In this document: in pieces, positions 21,133 to 34,000 of the stretch | How positions within the stretch are numbered: position 1 is the stretch's first letter | Layout of the letters: each line of letters starts with the position of its first letter | Source of the DNA: Gracilaria gracilis | Taxonomy: Eukaryota > Rhodophyta > Florideophyceae > Gracilariales > Gracilariaceae | Assembly (NCBI GenBank): GCA_030374805.1 | Contig: JARGSG010000218.1 | Location: 558,001-622,000, forward strand | Reading direction: 5' to 3' | Length of the DNA: 64,000 nucleotides | Program-made: the position numbers and the translations under genes | The notes under the pieces: generated by a model | The model's input: the letters and a program-made list of their open reading frames with translations, nothing else | Told to the model about the DNA's origin: nothing | The model's database searches: none

Positions 21133-24100
21133 TCAAAATTGGACCATTCCGTACCTGTAATGGAGCGTGCAGTGGCCAATTGCATACGGGAGGGATCGAA
21201 ATGAGTCCGGCACAAGGCCATGTGGCAGGGGCCGATTTTTTGAAATATATTTATGATGACTGATAGTGTCCTGCAGTGGTCCGGACCATGGCACGTGTTG
21301 CAAACATGGTCGATATGAGTTCCACGTAGCCGTAGAGATGTTTTTTGCCGTTGCTCAACCTTCCTCTACATCACCCCGCCCACGGCGCCACGCCAACGAA
21401 GTCATTTTCGGCCTGCCTTCGCCCCAATCTGAAGCGCTTTGGGTTGCACTAGTCTGATGGTTGGAATGAACTGAAAGATGAAGGGAATCCTTATCCTGAA
21501 GTATGAACGTAATTGGTCGGGGGAGGTAACGGATGTGTTCTGAATTTCTGTGATATGAAGAGGCTTTCAAACGCGTGGGAGGCTGATAAAAAGGAGCATC
21601 TTCAGTACGGCCCTGTTTTTCAAGGTAATCGCTTTCGACCCTGAGCCTTTTGATTGGTCTTTACTCCGCAGTGGCAGCCATCGTGGGACGTTTCTCAAAA
21701 TCCGATCGCGTTCCTCTCGTCGTTGTGTGATGAAGACAGCATCACCGCCTTTCGCTTCATCAAAAAAAGCTAGCTGACTGGAAACGGCTATTTCTTCCTC
21801 TTCCATGTCAATAGAGTTGGCGAGGAACACAGAAAGCCAACCTGAGTTTCTCAAGGGCGTTTGCGCAATTGCACGTACTTTCAAAAGCTTTGACTCAGCC
21901 TGGATTGGTGCTCTGGGAGGTATAAACTCTTCGACAAAATGCGAACATCCGCATTTAGAAGTTCGTGATAGCTAAATGCCTTTTTCTTGAACCCTGCACC
22001 AGCTAGGCGATGCTCAATTCTGTCGTTTCGGTAATCTCTTGTTCCACAATAGAACTTGTTGGCCTTCATGCCATCTATAAATGTACACGGTACCGGTAGT
22101 AGTAGAAAACCTGAGGGTTTTCGAAGCACAAAGCTGGTGCAACCATGCTATCTACCCTTGGTTACCGAGAGTACCGTGTAGCGGTCCCTAGACACCGATG
22201 CGTAAGTCTTGCACCTTCGTGAGTTATTACGACGGTAAAGACCGATACACTGGACGAGACCGATACACCACCATTATAGGCAGCATACTCAATTCAAATG
22301 CAAAGAACATTATGCTTCCACCCGTAGGTGTGCCTTCAAGGCCTCCTTGATGTGCAACTGCTTGCGATACCGCACTACGTAGCACAATCCAGCAATAAAC
22401 AGAACCATCAATGCGTTGACCAACAATATCTTTGCCGGGTTCACTAGCACATAGATAACCGCTAATATTTTCGTCTCTACCATGTTTCATCTGTAGTACA
22501 AAGCTCTTCTCCAATTGATGATCCACGGAAACCATGAAAAGTCCCACTTGCCCTTTCTATGGATCTGCTTTGAGCACTGGAATATCTGTTTGATGCTCTC
22601 CCATAAACGCCTAAGATACGATCTTTTGCAAGGGCCAGATTCTTTAAACTTGTTTTCGTTCAAGTAAGCTTGGAATTGCACACTCATGAACCCATCTCCC
22701 TGGCCCGACTTGTTCACTTGCAACAAGAACAATCAGAACGATCCAAAGTATCCCACCAAGGTACTGTGGGTCCGTCTTGGCTCGATTTGCCGCGCTCTCG
22801 CGCTGTGAGAAAGAAGATAGACGAAGGCGAGTGATTGAGCACCAGAGAGAGTCCGCCGTTGCATGCGGATGCCCCCAGATCTCCTGTTGAGAGTCTGGAA
22901 TTCTTTATAAAGTAGGGAATCTCTGCCACCTACGTTTGTTGGTGGCAGATGGGCTGAGTCTGCATTCAAACCTGCAAGGGTTGTATTTCCCAGTTGAGCG
23001 CTACAACGCTAGCTGCGTAGCACCTATCGCGCTTCCACTGCTGATCTGACGACTTTTTCAGGTCGGTCAACACTGCCTCCATGAGAAATTCTTCCCAAGT
23101 ATTTGTCATTCAAGAAAGAGCAGTAATGGTGGCCAGCACATTTTCCTGCACTGAACTGCTACGTGCTTTCCCCCATTTCTTTGTACTTGAAAGTGATTGG
23201 TGGCTTCATTTTACCATAAGGTTTTAAGTTGCCTGTTATCGGCGATCAACTATTCCATTCTGCATTCCTCGTCAGCGCACGCCGTCAGCATCTTGCCGGC
23301 GGGTACGCTTTGCCACGGCATCCAAACCAGAATGTGAAACCAACCAAACTCCTATCCGATTGCTGCATCCCTTCTTAACTTGACGAATCTTGCTTCGTAT
23401 CCAGCTGTGTAAAGTTGTTCGATGCAATTCCATGTAAAACTGTCTACGTCTTCGTAGAGGGTAGGGTTTTTGATTTCCATTCAGCACCTTCTGAGCTGTT
23501 AGCAACTCTGGCATCGGAAAAGCTGATGCTTCACATCCAACCAGCTCCCGTTCAATTTCTGCAGCGTAGGCACGACTACTGTTTCCCATTCAACTGCTTC
23601 AAACCTGTTCCGCACCAGCGGGGACAAGCCATGGCTACCGATGCAACTGATGATGTATACGATATCTTCACGACCGGTTCCCGCTCCTGGATGCTCTCAG
23701 TGTAGCATGGTGATACTTCTCCGCCGGGTTAGCGTGCAGAATTTCCTGCTGCAGCTCCGCTATTTCCGCTGGCTTAAGAAGCCATTGAAGAAAAATCGTG
23801 GACCATCACGGCCTTCAATTCTTGCGGAACTCCTCGGGTAGCCATTGCCACACCTTGAAGTCTCAGGGCCTCTAAATGGCTTTCTGTCGTGACCACCGCG
23901 ATGTCCTCTACCACGAAGTACTGCCAACGTTGAGCAAAGAAAGTCGTGGGTCCCGTCTGCTGCCTGCAGTTCACTGGACTCTACAGCTCTTCGCTCCTGC
24001 ATGCAGTCCAGCGTCTTCTGGACGCCAGTCCCGCACAGCTTCTCGCTACTGCAGAAAGTTCTTCTGTGCTAGACTGTTCGACATCAGGGGGCAGTGTGCT

Positions 24101-26215
24101 CTCCATGCATCGTTTCTTCTAAGGATTATAAATCTGCATCCGTTCCCAACGTGGCGTTTAGTGGCCGTTGCAGTCCGTCGTACTCCGAAGCATTCGGCTG
24201 CTGCAAGCGTTCCAGTTCATTTTGGCGAACGGACTCTCACACCTCCTCCGGGCTGCGTAATACTCCATAATTCAGGACTCTGCGGCTTCAGAATTTACTA
24301 TACTGGACGGCAACGAATCTTAGAAGTCCCTGACAGAATTTCCTCGCTTGCGGCCTGTTGTGCTGTTTATTGCCCTGTCTGCGCTCGCCTACCGCCATGA
24401 TGCGTACCTAAACAGCCTTCGACAGCGTCTTCTTGCTGCGGGCCATCGGGCCTATAGGTTCACATAAAGCACATATACGGTTTGACATTACACAAACGAC
24501 TGCACAATACCCCTAGCGTGATACGGCAAGACGTTCTTCGGTCTAGAGTGAACCGTCGAATCTGTACAGCGTATGATATATTCTTTCGTATGCGGCGTAA
24601 ATCCCTGAGCGGTTCGAACCAGTCCCAGTTCGCTGTTAAATTGCGTAGGGTGCAGACCTTCGTACTTCCGTTTGAAGTTAAGATGTACAGTGACACTCAG
24701 TGTAGGTCATAGGCCTGTCGTTTTCATGGACAGTTTGCCTCAGCTGTTTACCCATTGGTGTCTACACGTACACTTTCTGAGTCAAAAACGGGCGCTATAT
24801 TCCGCCGCGTTCCGTTAGTGAAGTAGTACTGGCGGCCAGTCTTTATGTTGATGTTGATGCACACCTTTATCGAGCCTTGTCGGTCAATGCCACCACTGCC
24901 ACCCGGCTTGTAACTCATCGACCCGTCACCGTTCTTGTTCCAGCCAGGCGCACCTGGCAGACTCCATGCGGGAACGAAACCCTTATCGCCCTGTACTCTG
25001 TACGCACAAGAGGCACTAGGTCTCAGCACAGGCGGAGCAGGTGCAGCAGGGCTCAGTCATGGTACAGGGGGAGCTGGCGTAGGGGCCTGTCGTGTAGGAG
25101 CGACGAAATTGAAACAGTTCTTGAATATTGCCAGTCGACGGCACATAGACACATCAAAACGACGACTTCCAACGTTGCAGTACTTACAAGCAGCTTGTCG
25201 GCACGATTGCGGTTGAGCACTCATCCATCTGTACGGAATACATACCCGTGAGGATCCGGCTGTCCACGGAATGCATCTGGGCCCCTCTGAACCACATTGA
25301 ATGGCGAAGTAGTTTGTCACTGCCTTGAGCGAAGGTGCATGCCAGAACAACCAAGAATGACACGACGATGGCGATTCACATGATGAAGAGGAATGATTTG
25401 TCCCAAGTTGTTCTCAATCTCGTCGAGAGGAGTGCAGCGTGCTGCAGGTTACTGTGAGCTTCCGAGCCTGGGAGAAAGCATGGACGGGGGTAAAGGGCTT
25501 TTAAGTAAGGAAACTTACGGCTGCTCTCGACGAGCGAGAATCAAACCAGCTCGTGGTGTGGCGCAGCCATGTGGCGAGCTCACAATCATTCACAAGCAAA
25601 CAGACATGAGATCAAGTGAAACCTTGGAGATAATCTGAGCAAAACGCGCCCATTGTGTCAGCTTTAAAATGTGGTGGTTAAAGCCGGGGTTGGGGGACAG
25701 GCATCCTCCGACAGTGGCGGAGCCAAAGATGAAGAAGGTGGCGCTCATCTGTACCAGAGCGCTTTGTGAAAATAGAAAAGAGGCGTCGAATGAAAACGGT
25801 GACGTGGCGCGGTGGCTCTGGAGGTGGATCGCGAAGGCGCTGCATGCAATTCGTAGCATCACTGCGTTCAAACAGTACGCAGTCGTGCGAGCAAGCACGA
25901 ATCCACGGAACGAAAGACTAGCTTGCCACGTGTGTGGCCACGTGTGGCGCGGCGTGGCTCCGGCTCGGAAATTAATGAGCGCCTGACTCAATTGCACGCG
26001 CCAGATCGCGGCGCTGCAATCTCTCATAACTAGCAATTTGGCAGATTTTGGAACGAGCGCCGCCACCCATTACATCTGCTGCGCCCGGCAAAGAAAGCGC
26101 GTGGCAAATATCAATACGTGGGCGCCTCTGCAGTGCAGAGCGCAAACTTGGCACAGTCTGCATACTCAGCCCGCTGCTCACGCCGAGGACGTCGTGCGCG
26201 CCGAAAGCACGCTGC
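21133..26215. other. Left arm of the CACTA-like element, no assigned gene
   Basis: About 5 kb of mixed sequence with many short frames. Some minus-strand frames (23272-23589, 24748-25029) have protein-like composition and could be remnants of further captured genes, but I recognise none. No transposase-like motif is seen here. Confidence 0.4.
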
Positions 26216-26580
26216 CGTTCGACCGCCCCAGTCATGCTCATCGCTGCGCCCGCTGCGCGCACTCTGCCGCTAGAACGCCGCCTCCATGCGCGCCGCCGCT
26301 CGTACTCCGTCGTTGGACCACCACGGCCATGCGGGTTGCCGCTTGCAATTTAACGTTCGACTGCCGCCACCATGGGCGCCGACGCGCGCACTCTGTCGCT
26401 CAACCGTCGCCGCCTTGTGCGCTGCCTCCTGCACTCCGCCGTTCGACCAACGCCGTCAGCGGGCTGCCGCGCGCACTTTGTCGTTTACCTGCAGCCACCA
26501 TGCGTGCCTCCGCATGCCCTCCGCGCATTCAGCGGTTCGACTGTCTCCACAATACGCGCCGCCGTACCACCGATTATCCG
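26216..26580 (+). repeat. Degenerate 43-bp minisatellite, about 8 units
   Basis: GC-rich units beginning TTCGAC/CTCAAC and ending CTCTGTCG or similar. Four are exactly 43 bp, and others are 42, 45 or 52 bp. As 43 is not a multiple of three, long open frames appear in several phases here. These are repeat artefacts, not genes. Confidence 0.75.
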
Positions 26581-26727
26581 CGGGCTACACCGCAAGCGTA
26601 GATTCGATGCGCACGCGCGCCGCAGAACAGATGGTCAAGCATACCGCGGGCTGAGCGTGCGGATGGTGGCGGCGAGCACATGCGCAACATTGCCGCCATT
26701 GCCGACGACATGACGCGGTCGTCACTG

Positions 26728-27390
26728 TCGCCGTCGCCATCGCGTGGGCGGCTAGAATCGGTGGAACGCGTGGATTACGGCGTGCGCGTGAAGCTGGTGT
26801 CGTACCATATCTGGTACGCATGCAGCTGTTTTGCATTGGTGGGGCTGAAGCTGGCGCACAGGGGCGTCCAGTACACGTTCTCGTCGCAGATTTCGCTGGC
26901 GCTGGGACAGCTAATCAAGTTAGCACTAAGCACGGCGTTCATCTGTTGCTATCAGCGCAGCGTGCGAGCCGTGTACGCTTGCGTGCGAGAGGAGAGCACC
27001 TACAGGCTGGGCTGCCATATATTGGCGCTGGGCGCGCTTTACTGCTTCAACAAGGCACTCATATTCTGGTGGTGGTTTGGGTGACCCGTGCTCTATTAAG
27101 CTCTAGAATAGCGACGCTGCTGTGATAAGCGCGCTCATGCTGTAATTTGTGCGCGGGCTCACGTCTACTGTTTCCCCATGGATACTGATGTTCGTACGAT
27201 GTTGAATATGATTGTGGCGCACTTTGATTAGTGGAAAGGTCGAGTTCACCTCCACGCTTACGTATAAGACGCGCTGCTACTGAGCCTACTTAGCTGTTCG
27301 CTGATGAATGTCTGGAACGAGCATGTGACCAAACGATTCGAAAACGCTTCGCTGGCGTTGACGAACGTGTACTTCTATCCCGAGCGATCA
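26728..27390 (+). pseudogene. Relic of a nucleotide-sugar transporter (SLC35-like)
   Basis: Two blocks on one strand fit this Golgi membrane family. The first (about 26760-27075) encodes hydrophobic segments with LGQLIKLALS and LGALYCFNKALIF, matching the family's E-x-x-K-L helix and ALYxxxNxLxF helix. The second (27304-27390) has VWNEHVTKRFENASLALTN, matching the conserved (V/Y)-x-E-x-x-x-K...S...QN-x-x-LY region. A TGA after the first block and the missing middle show it is not functional. Its place inside the CACTA-like element suggests capture of a host gene. The family assignment is by eye. Confidence 0.5.
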
Positions 27391-28271
27391 ACGATGCACT
27401 TCGTACACACACTGACGACAACGCGCGCTACGCTAAGTACGACGGCATCAGTTTGGACCCTAGCAGCGAGAGGCAACGCGCGCGGCGAGCGGCAGCGCAG
27501 CTCCACAATGCGTGCAGTTACTGCCGACGCAGGTAATAGCACACGTGCTGATAGTACGTGAGACGTCTATGGCGCTGCGCAAAGATCTGTTTTAAAGAAG
27601 TCAAAACAAAGGCTAACGAGCAAAGAGGGCTCAAGGACGCTGTAGAGTTCGACGATAAGGCGAGTAGATCAAGCTGTGTATCTCTACCGATACTCTTCCT
27701 ACATACACTGCCTGCGGGGATTTGAGCGTAGAAAAGACCATCGCATCATGATGGGTTTCGGAGAAGCCGTACACGAGACGGCAAGTTTGGAATTGCCATG
27801 CATCAAATCGAACTCATCTCCAATCGCTCCAATCAGCCGTTTTCACATCCCGGCGATGCACATGGAGGCCATATTGAGTCGCGCCAAAAGTAATATATGC
27901 TGCTGCGCCATCACCTACCGCCGCTTTGCACGCCTCGCAGCAGCCGTGAGTCGCGCGTGCGCTTCGAATGCTCAACGTTTTAGAGCCGAGCTCTACGACC
28001 GTGGAGCCAAACGCACCACCTTCGTCATTACTGTTCCTTCATTACTGTTCCTCGCTGTGTTTTGTTCCACACATGGTTTTCGTCACTTCTGTTTCGTCAT
28101 CTATGTTTTGTGGGTCTCAATCGCGCTCGTTGTTCTGTGGCATACGCATTAATGCACCGCTTGTATCAATACGTCGATGCTCCGTACGAGATGGTGCGCT
28201 TTCGTTGCTTATATCCGCGTCGACTTATGGGCGTGAAATTTGTGGAGAGGAAGGAGATCATCGTGTTTTAA
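27391..28271. other. Stretch between two gene relics
   Basis: Plus-strand frames at 27676-28152 and 28151-28270 (the latter encoding RLYQYVDAPYEMVRFR) look like coding remnants, but I cannot assign them. Confidence 0.3.
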
Positions 28272-28755
28272 GGTAATGGATTGTGTGACTGGGCTACAAC
28301 TTAGCACTTCAGTGTGATGGGCCATGATTTCATCATTGTCGACAATCTGTCACGCCCCAAGTTTAATCTGGAGTTATATAGTGTTGTTAACGCCCATCCG
28401 AAGCATGAGTGAGGGTCTGCTCATCTGGAAGAGCGTGTCTGGAAGGGATATGCCTTTTGTGTATTTGGACGTGGCACATGAGCATGACAAAGTGTTGGGG
28501 CTACTGTTGGGAGAGAAGCCTGATGCTTTTTTCACTTTTCATAGCAGGGCGCTGCTTCTTGTTTCAAGATGGGGGCCAAACGAGCAGATGGTATTGGCAG
28601 CTAAAACAATTTTAATGAATGGTTGTGAGAAAGGAAGGCAGTTCCACTATGTAATGAGGCAGAAGTGTGGTTTTTCTGTACGGTACCCATCTTATGTCGT
28701 TGTTCAAGATACACGAAAAAGACACGTAGCCAGGAGGGAAAGTATGGCGATGTAG
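28272..28755 (+). pseudogene. SQD1: Relic of UDP-sulfoquinovose synthase (SQD1)
   Basis: SQD1 is the plastid NAD-dependent epimerase-like enzyme that makes UDP-sulfoquinovose for sulfolipid. Pieces align in order with its N-terminal third. A remnant of the CGWATALHLS nucleotide-binding turn is followed by GHDFIIVDNLSRPKFN (family GHEVAIVDNL..). After a one-base frame change near 28380 come LLTPIRS and then WKSVSGRDMPFVYLDV (family SLTPI..WKSVSGKDIPLYIGDV). EKPDAFFTFHS then corresponds to the family's EPDAVVHFGEQRSAP region. Similarity fades after about 28580. At least two frame lesions and loss of the C-terminal two thirds make it a pseudogene. It lies in the CACTA-like element about 900 bp downstream of the transporter relic, so transposon capture is likely. 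Confidence 0.72.
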
Positions 28756-28796
28756 GATACACACCATTGAGTTTTATAATCCATCTACTCCCCATA

Positions 28797-29696
28797 TCAC
28801 TGGAGTTTGTGTGGTGGAGGAATGGATTTTCTAGGGCACTTCATTCCCCGCACTGGATGCGGTGATGCTGATTTTGCGGCGCGGGCCTTTGGAGGAGATT
28901 TTAATCCACTGGTTACATGTTCGGAATCCGAAATCCAAACTTCTGATGTTCTTACAATAGTGGCAAGATCAGAATCATGTGTAACACGAATGACTATATC
29001 ATCGGATGCCGGTGTGGTCTTTGCTGGTGTCAAGAAGTGGTTATATACACGCACAAGCCTTTCCTGGACTTGCAATTCATACACATAATTGGCGTGTTCC
29101 AAATGCTTGCTTGAGACCGTAGTTTTGAGCTCATCATGGTTCCTTGATTCCTCGCTCGTGCTCATCAAATGGCCTGAAAGAACCGGAGAGGAGTTGGAAA
29201 ATTCACCATCACCTGATAATACCTCAACAGTACTTGGCACGGGAGAGGGTGTATAGTGGGATGAGCTGCTTGTATTTATGATCGAGCTGTTCTCAGAGCA
29301 ACTATTGTTTGATCGTAATTCTCTTTTTCTCTTAGCGTCTTCCGCATACCACGCACGTCGCCTGTCAAGACGCTTCTTTTTCATTGCCGATGATTCGGAA
29401 ACACGCTCGATCTTATATCGCCTCCGTTGGCTTCTATTTTCTCTTTTCCGGTTCTGTTCACATTCGCGCCAGATTTTTTTCCTCAATGAATCACTAGAGG
29501 CACGGGGCGTCGAGGGTGGCTTTGCCAGATTATCTTTCCTTCCCCTCACAAAGTGTATATGTTTAACATTTCGATGCGTGTCTGGGGCATATGACTCTCT
29601 TATAGATATGAACTTGGTCGTGCATGGTACCATTAATTTCTTCAAAGAGCAGTTCGAATCGTCTGGAAGAGTAATCTCCCGATACCTACCAGACAT
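28797..29696 (-). CDS. Third ORF of the CACTA-like element, 299 aa, function unknown
   Basis: I start it at the ATG at 29696 (MSGRYREITLPDDS). The frame is open 75 codons further upstream, but that part runs through the perfect hairpin at 29789-29826. Residues about 60-140 are very basic with clustered Arg/Lys and Glu (RKKIWRECEQNRKRENR, RRRAWYAEDAKRKREL), like a DNA-binding or coiled helix. A Ser/Thr-rich linker follows, then a small globular-looking C-terminus. It is on the same strand as the transposase, 1.3 kb downstream of its stop. It could be another element gene or a captured one. I recognise no family. Confidence 0.5.
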   Translation of the reverse strand: MSGRYREITLPDDSNCSLKKLMVPCTTKFISIRESYAPDTHRNVKHIHFVRGRKDNLAKPPSTPRASSDSLRKKIWRECEQNRKRENRSQRRRYKIERVSESSAMKKKRLDRRRAWYAEDAKRKRELRSNNSCSENSSIINTSSSSHYTPSPVPSTVEVLSGDGEFSNSSPVLSGHLMSTSEESRNHDELKTTVSSKHLEHANYVYELQVQERLVRVYNHFLTPAKTTPASDDIVIRVTHDSDLATIVRTSEVWISDSEHVTSGLKSPPKARAAKSASPHPVRGMKCPRKSIPPPHKLQ

Positions 29697-29788
29697 ATCG
29701 CCGAGCTGACGACGGTCTGTTATGACCACACCGGCATGTTTTCCGACGGAATCTCTCCGTATGCCGAGGGGATTATATGTGGGAAAGG

Positions 29789-29826
29789 CCTTGTAACATG
29801 CCACAAACCTGTGGCATGTTACAAGG
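29789..29826. repeat. Perfect 17-bp inverted repeat with 4-nt loop
   Basis: CCTTGTAACATGCCACA, loop AACC, TGTGGCATGTTACAAGG. It lies just upstream of the 28797-29696 ORF, between it and the transposase 3' end. Confidence 0.95.
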
Positions 29827-31021
29827 TGCTTTACAGAGTAATGAATACCTGTAGGGTTATCCGAGGAACAGCAGAGCCAGTACATGTACCGTTTTTTATT
29901 GGAGCCCCCTGTGAGCTCCACTTACAAGGGTACAATGGTACAGTTGGAATTTCAAGATTGCGATAGGTATTGCTCAGCTTACTGCTTCCGCTCTTCTACA
30001 TTCTTGCTTTCTCCTTGCCATTCAACGCACGCTCTTCTATCATCAGACCCAGCTGGAGGCGGTCCAAGCGAGGAAATCACCGCCCAGCGCTTGCTCAATA
30101 AGCTGCTGGTGCTCAAATGTGCAGTTCGTACCCTCTACTACAAGCTGTTGGTGTCCGACCTCGTTGTAGAGCCTGACCATGATCAAATCTACCATCTGTG
30201 TGATCCTTTACGAGCTCAGATGTCGCACAATGCGCCTATTTTGTTCATCTCTGGTACCAGAGGCGAGGCCGAAGACATCATGTGTACCCATCGATATGCT
30301 CATATCTCAACTGCCCACGCTGTCTGAAATCTAACTCTGGGCGCAGCACAATCATGTGCTGAATGATTTGCTGTCACACCAGAGTTTCCGAGCTCGTCAA
30401 AGTTGTGTTCAGCTGCGTGTATAATGGCGCTTCATTGGTGATCCATGTGATCTTGGAACCACACTCTCTCTGTCGCTACGTTCAGGACGACTCTCAGCTG
30501 CCATCGATCTCCTTCTCCATGGATGTGGCCGCCGTGTATAGTGAATAAGAAACTCATATTGTAGTATGCGGCTGCCTCGTGCCACGTTTAGATTCCTGTA
30601 CCCCGCGTTGCATCGTATTTAAGAAGTTGAGATTTATTGGTGCCGCAATGTGTCGGCAGGAATGGCAGACGTTCCCGCATGGGCACATTTTCCCTGCCAG
30701 GATATCTTGGAGCACGAGAACAGGGTCGAGACGAGTGTGAAGCCCAGTAATATGTGCCAGACTGCCGAGAAAGCTTGTTGAGATTGCCTATTCCTCGAGT
30801 GGAAGCTCCCATTGGGAATGCTGAGAACATCTTCCATTGCTCATCAAGTTTCATTGTTGGTTAGTACCAGCACTAGAACGAGGTGTCTAAATCTACGACA
30901 GAGAGGTCCTGGCAGAGCAACGATTATACTGCCCATTCTCTTCCATGAGGATACATGGCAGACGGCATTCAGATATTGGTGAAATGGTCCATATGTGGTT
31001 GCGTAACTGTTGTGAATGTGC
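29827..31021. other. Non-coding stretch 3' of the transposase
   Basis: A plus-strand frame of 147 codons (29884-30327) has no motif. No gene is supported. Confidence 0.4.
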
Positions 31022-34000
31022 TTATCTCATCCGGAAAACTTTCTTGACTCCTCTTAGAGTTTCTTCGAAGGGCTCGGTTCTCTCCCCACGTTGACTCCAT
31101 CCTTTATCAAGAAAATATCGACGACCTGACAAATCAACTATCCCGATACTTCGGTTGATAACTTGAACAATCTCGGTTGAAGCGCTGGTTACCTGCCTCC
31201 CTTCAGTATAACGTAGGGCGTATTGTGAATCCTCAATTATGTCATAATGCCAGAGAAAGTCAGCAATAACGATGGTTATTGTTTTCTTTTCACCGTTTGT
31301 ATCAGTACTAAGTACGACCTCAAAAATCTTTCTCACACTCCCGTAGTACAAGTCTCTTTCTGTTCTGCGATCGATATCATACTGTGAATGAAGCGTAGAG
31401 GAATGGGACTTTTGAGTACCGTTGTCTCCAATGAAATGAGCTGCAATGAGGTGCTTCTGGCGACAGTTTTTCTGCTTGGAAGCTCGGGTTCGAAACGCGT
31501 CGAAAGTCTCTATCGAAAGCGCTCCATTTTGTTCCATGATCATGGTACTTCCATACTCCCTAGCTCGATCTATGCTGAACCTGGTTTGTGCAGGAAAGTT
31601 TTGTCGTACAAACTCTCCTATGCATCTTTTTCGCTCGTGCGAAAGCCAGTTTGAAGGTGGACTGCAACCTGGCCCGTTACAGTAGGCATTAACTCCTACT
31701 TCTGACACTATACTTTCGGAAGGTTTCCTAGTCGAACTAAACTGTTGAATCTTTTGTGTGCCGGGAAAATTGGTGGGGGTTTGGCCATCGTTCGAAAGAC
31801 GTAACGCTAAAAGTCGAAAGTTCTTGTGGAAGATATGAGCAGAAAGGTGTGGACTGTTCTGAACACGTTTGCCAATTTGGCCAAGAAACCGTTCTACTAC
31901 GAATTGTGAGCATGATGGTAATGGTCCGCAGTCCCGAAGAATTTCTGGAATATGAAGAATAGCATGAGTACTTGGAGTGAAGCAAAACGCTTGTGATTTC
32001 GAATCATAAACCAATTCCACAAACCTGGCGTACATCTCATCAACAGTCTCACGGAGATATGATATCCTTTCATGTGAACAGTCATAACCAAAACTCAGCT
32101 TGACCATTCGAGAAGTGAGTGTCCAGATCCGGACGATTTTCTTATCTACTTTGTAATAATGCAAGAAAGGAGTAAGATACAACTCTGAATGCCGTTTGAG
32201 ATCTTCTGCTTTGTACTTGGCGAGACTTTCCAACGAAAAGGGGGGTCGCCCCCAGCAGGTTGGTATTCCTTTAGATGATTTGGACATTGCTTGATTTATC
32301 TCAATCATCGTATCTGGCGGAATGCAGTAGTCCGGTAAAGCTCCTTCCTTATGTCTTGCGTGCGATCCAGTTATGAGATCGAGGATCTGCTTTACCCACC
32401 CTAGAAGTACTAATTGCATGACGTCGTACGGAAAAGATGAAACAAAGTCCAACTGTAAGAGGGACAATGATGGTTTCTTTCTGATGCCGGTTTCTTTGGA
32501 TATCTGCTTTCTCGATGATGCATTCAGACTCTTTTTGCTGAGCTTGCGCCACACATCCTGAACTATTCCATGGCTTCTCTTCAGTACAAATTCTTGTTCT
32601 ACCAAATTTTGGACTCTGTTCCTTTCACTTCCTCGAAGGGCATCCTTATACTCTTTCACAGTCCTTTCAGGTACTGCATACGACGTTTTCAGATTCTTGA
32701 AATACGTTTTCTCTTTACAACAGTACCGACAAAACAGGCTTGCGTTATGTCCGGCATACCCAAAAACCTTGGATGCGGCTGGCCAGTCTGCTGTGAAATA
32801 CATAAGAAAGGCCTTGAGAGTTCTTACTCTCCCATCACTGCAGGGAACCCGGATGCCCTCCTCTAACATCTTCAAATCCTTTAGCAGTGGCTCTAGAAAC
32901 GTCTCGAAATACTTGGACTCGTGCGTGCCTGGTATGATTGCGTGGATGATCATGTTCGATGCTTTGCTCCGTTCCGACACTGGAAAGTTCAAAACTGATG
33001 ACACAATTGGCCATGTGGAGACTGCGTTGCCAGTTCGATCCCTCCCACATTCAAACCCGTCAGTTGATAATGAATGAAAGATAAGAACTTCTTCTGACTC
33101 GTTCCAACTTAGCATTTTATCTGCATGCAGTCGGAAAAAAAGCTCCCCGTGGTAGTAGTCATGTGGTGGAAACTCCGGCGTTTGCTTCAGCAAGAATTGT
33201 TTTGCCTTTCGACATCCATCCATGATGTGCGTGAAGGAAGCATTTGAATTGCAGAGACCTGTTAGAGCCGAGGATGGTGTCAGATACCAGAACTTCTTTT
33301 CCCCTCTCCGTAAAGAGAGGTTACATGTTGGGCATACTTGAGCGTTTCTAAGAACTCCAGTTCTAGCAAGATGTCCATTCGGACACATGACAACGCTTGA
33401 CTTTTCCAGCAAAGAGAGTTTGATGGAGTAGTCAATCAAAGATCTGTAAGAAAAGGATGACGAAACTGGTCTGGTTTGCAGCAAACGTTGTACTGCACTT
33501 TGGGAGATATTGGATATCTCAGCACTGAATATGAAGTCAATTAGACGCTCAAACTCGATCTGGATACGAGTCTTGTCACAATCGATGGATTCCAGAGGTG
33601 AAAGGAATGAAGAACTAAGTTCTAGAGAATCAATGATTGACGATGGAGAAATTGATTGAGTACTACAACTTTCTTTCACCAAGACACTACATGATTCGTC
33701 TTCTCTCCCATCTTCGATTTTTTCTTCGCCTTCACCACATACAGCTGAACCTGAACTGGACGTAGACATTTTAAGAACAGTACCATGTCTCCTATTGGGT
33801 ACATTAGCAGGACGCTGCGATAGATCAAAAGACGAAAACCCATCACCGCTTTCTGCCGGATACTGAGAACCAGACGCATCAGGATCTTCTTCAAATATGT
33901 CTGGGCGGGACGCACTGCTTGACTGCTGCCATCGGAGTCGTCGGTTGTATTGCTGTGTTGATGGAAAGGTATCTACTGCAATGCTTCCTAGTTCGTTTAC

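Noticed and set aside
26038-26713. Three overlapping plus-strand frames of 100-190 codons
   Set aside because: They lie on the 43-bp minisatellite and arise from its composition and phase drift.
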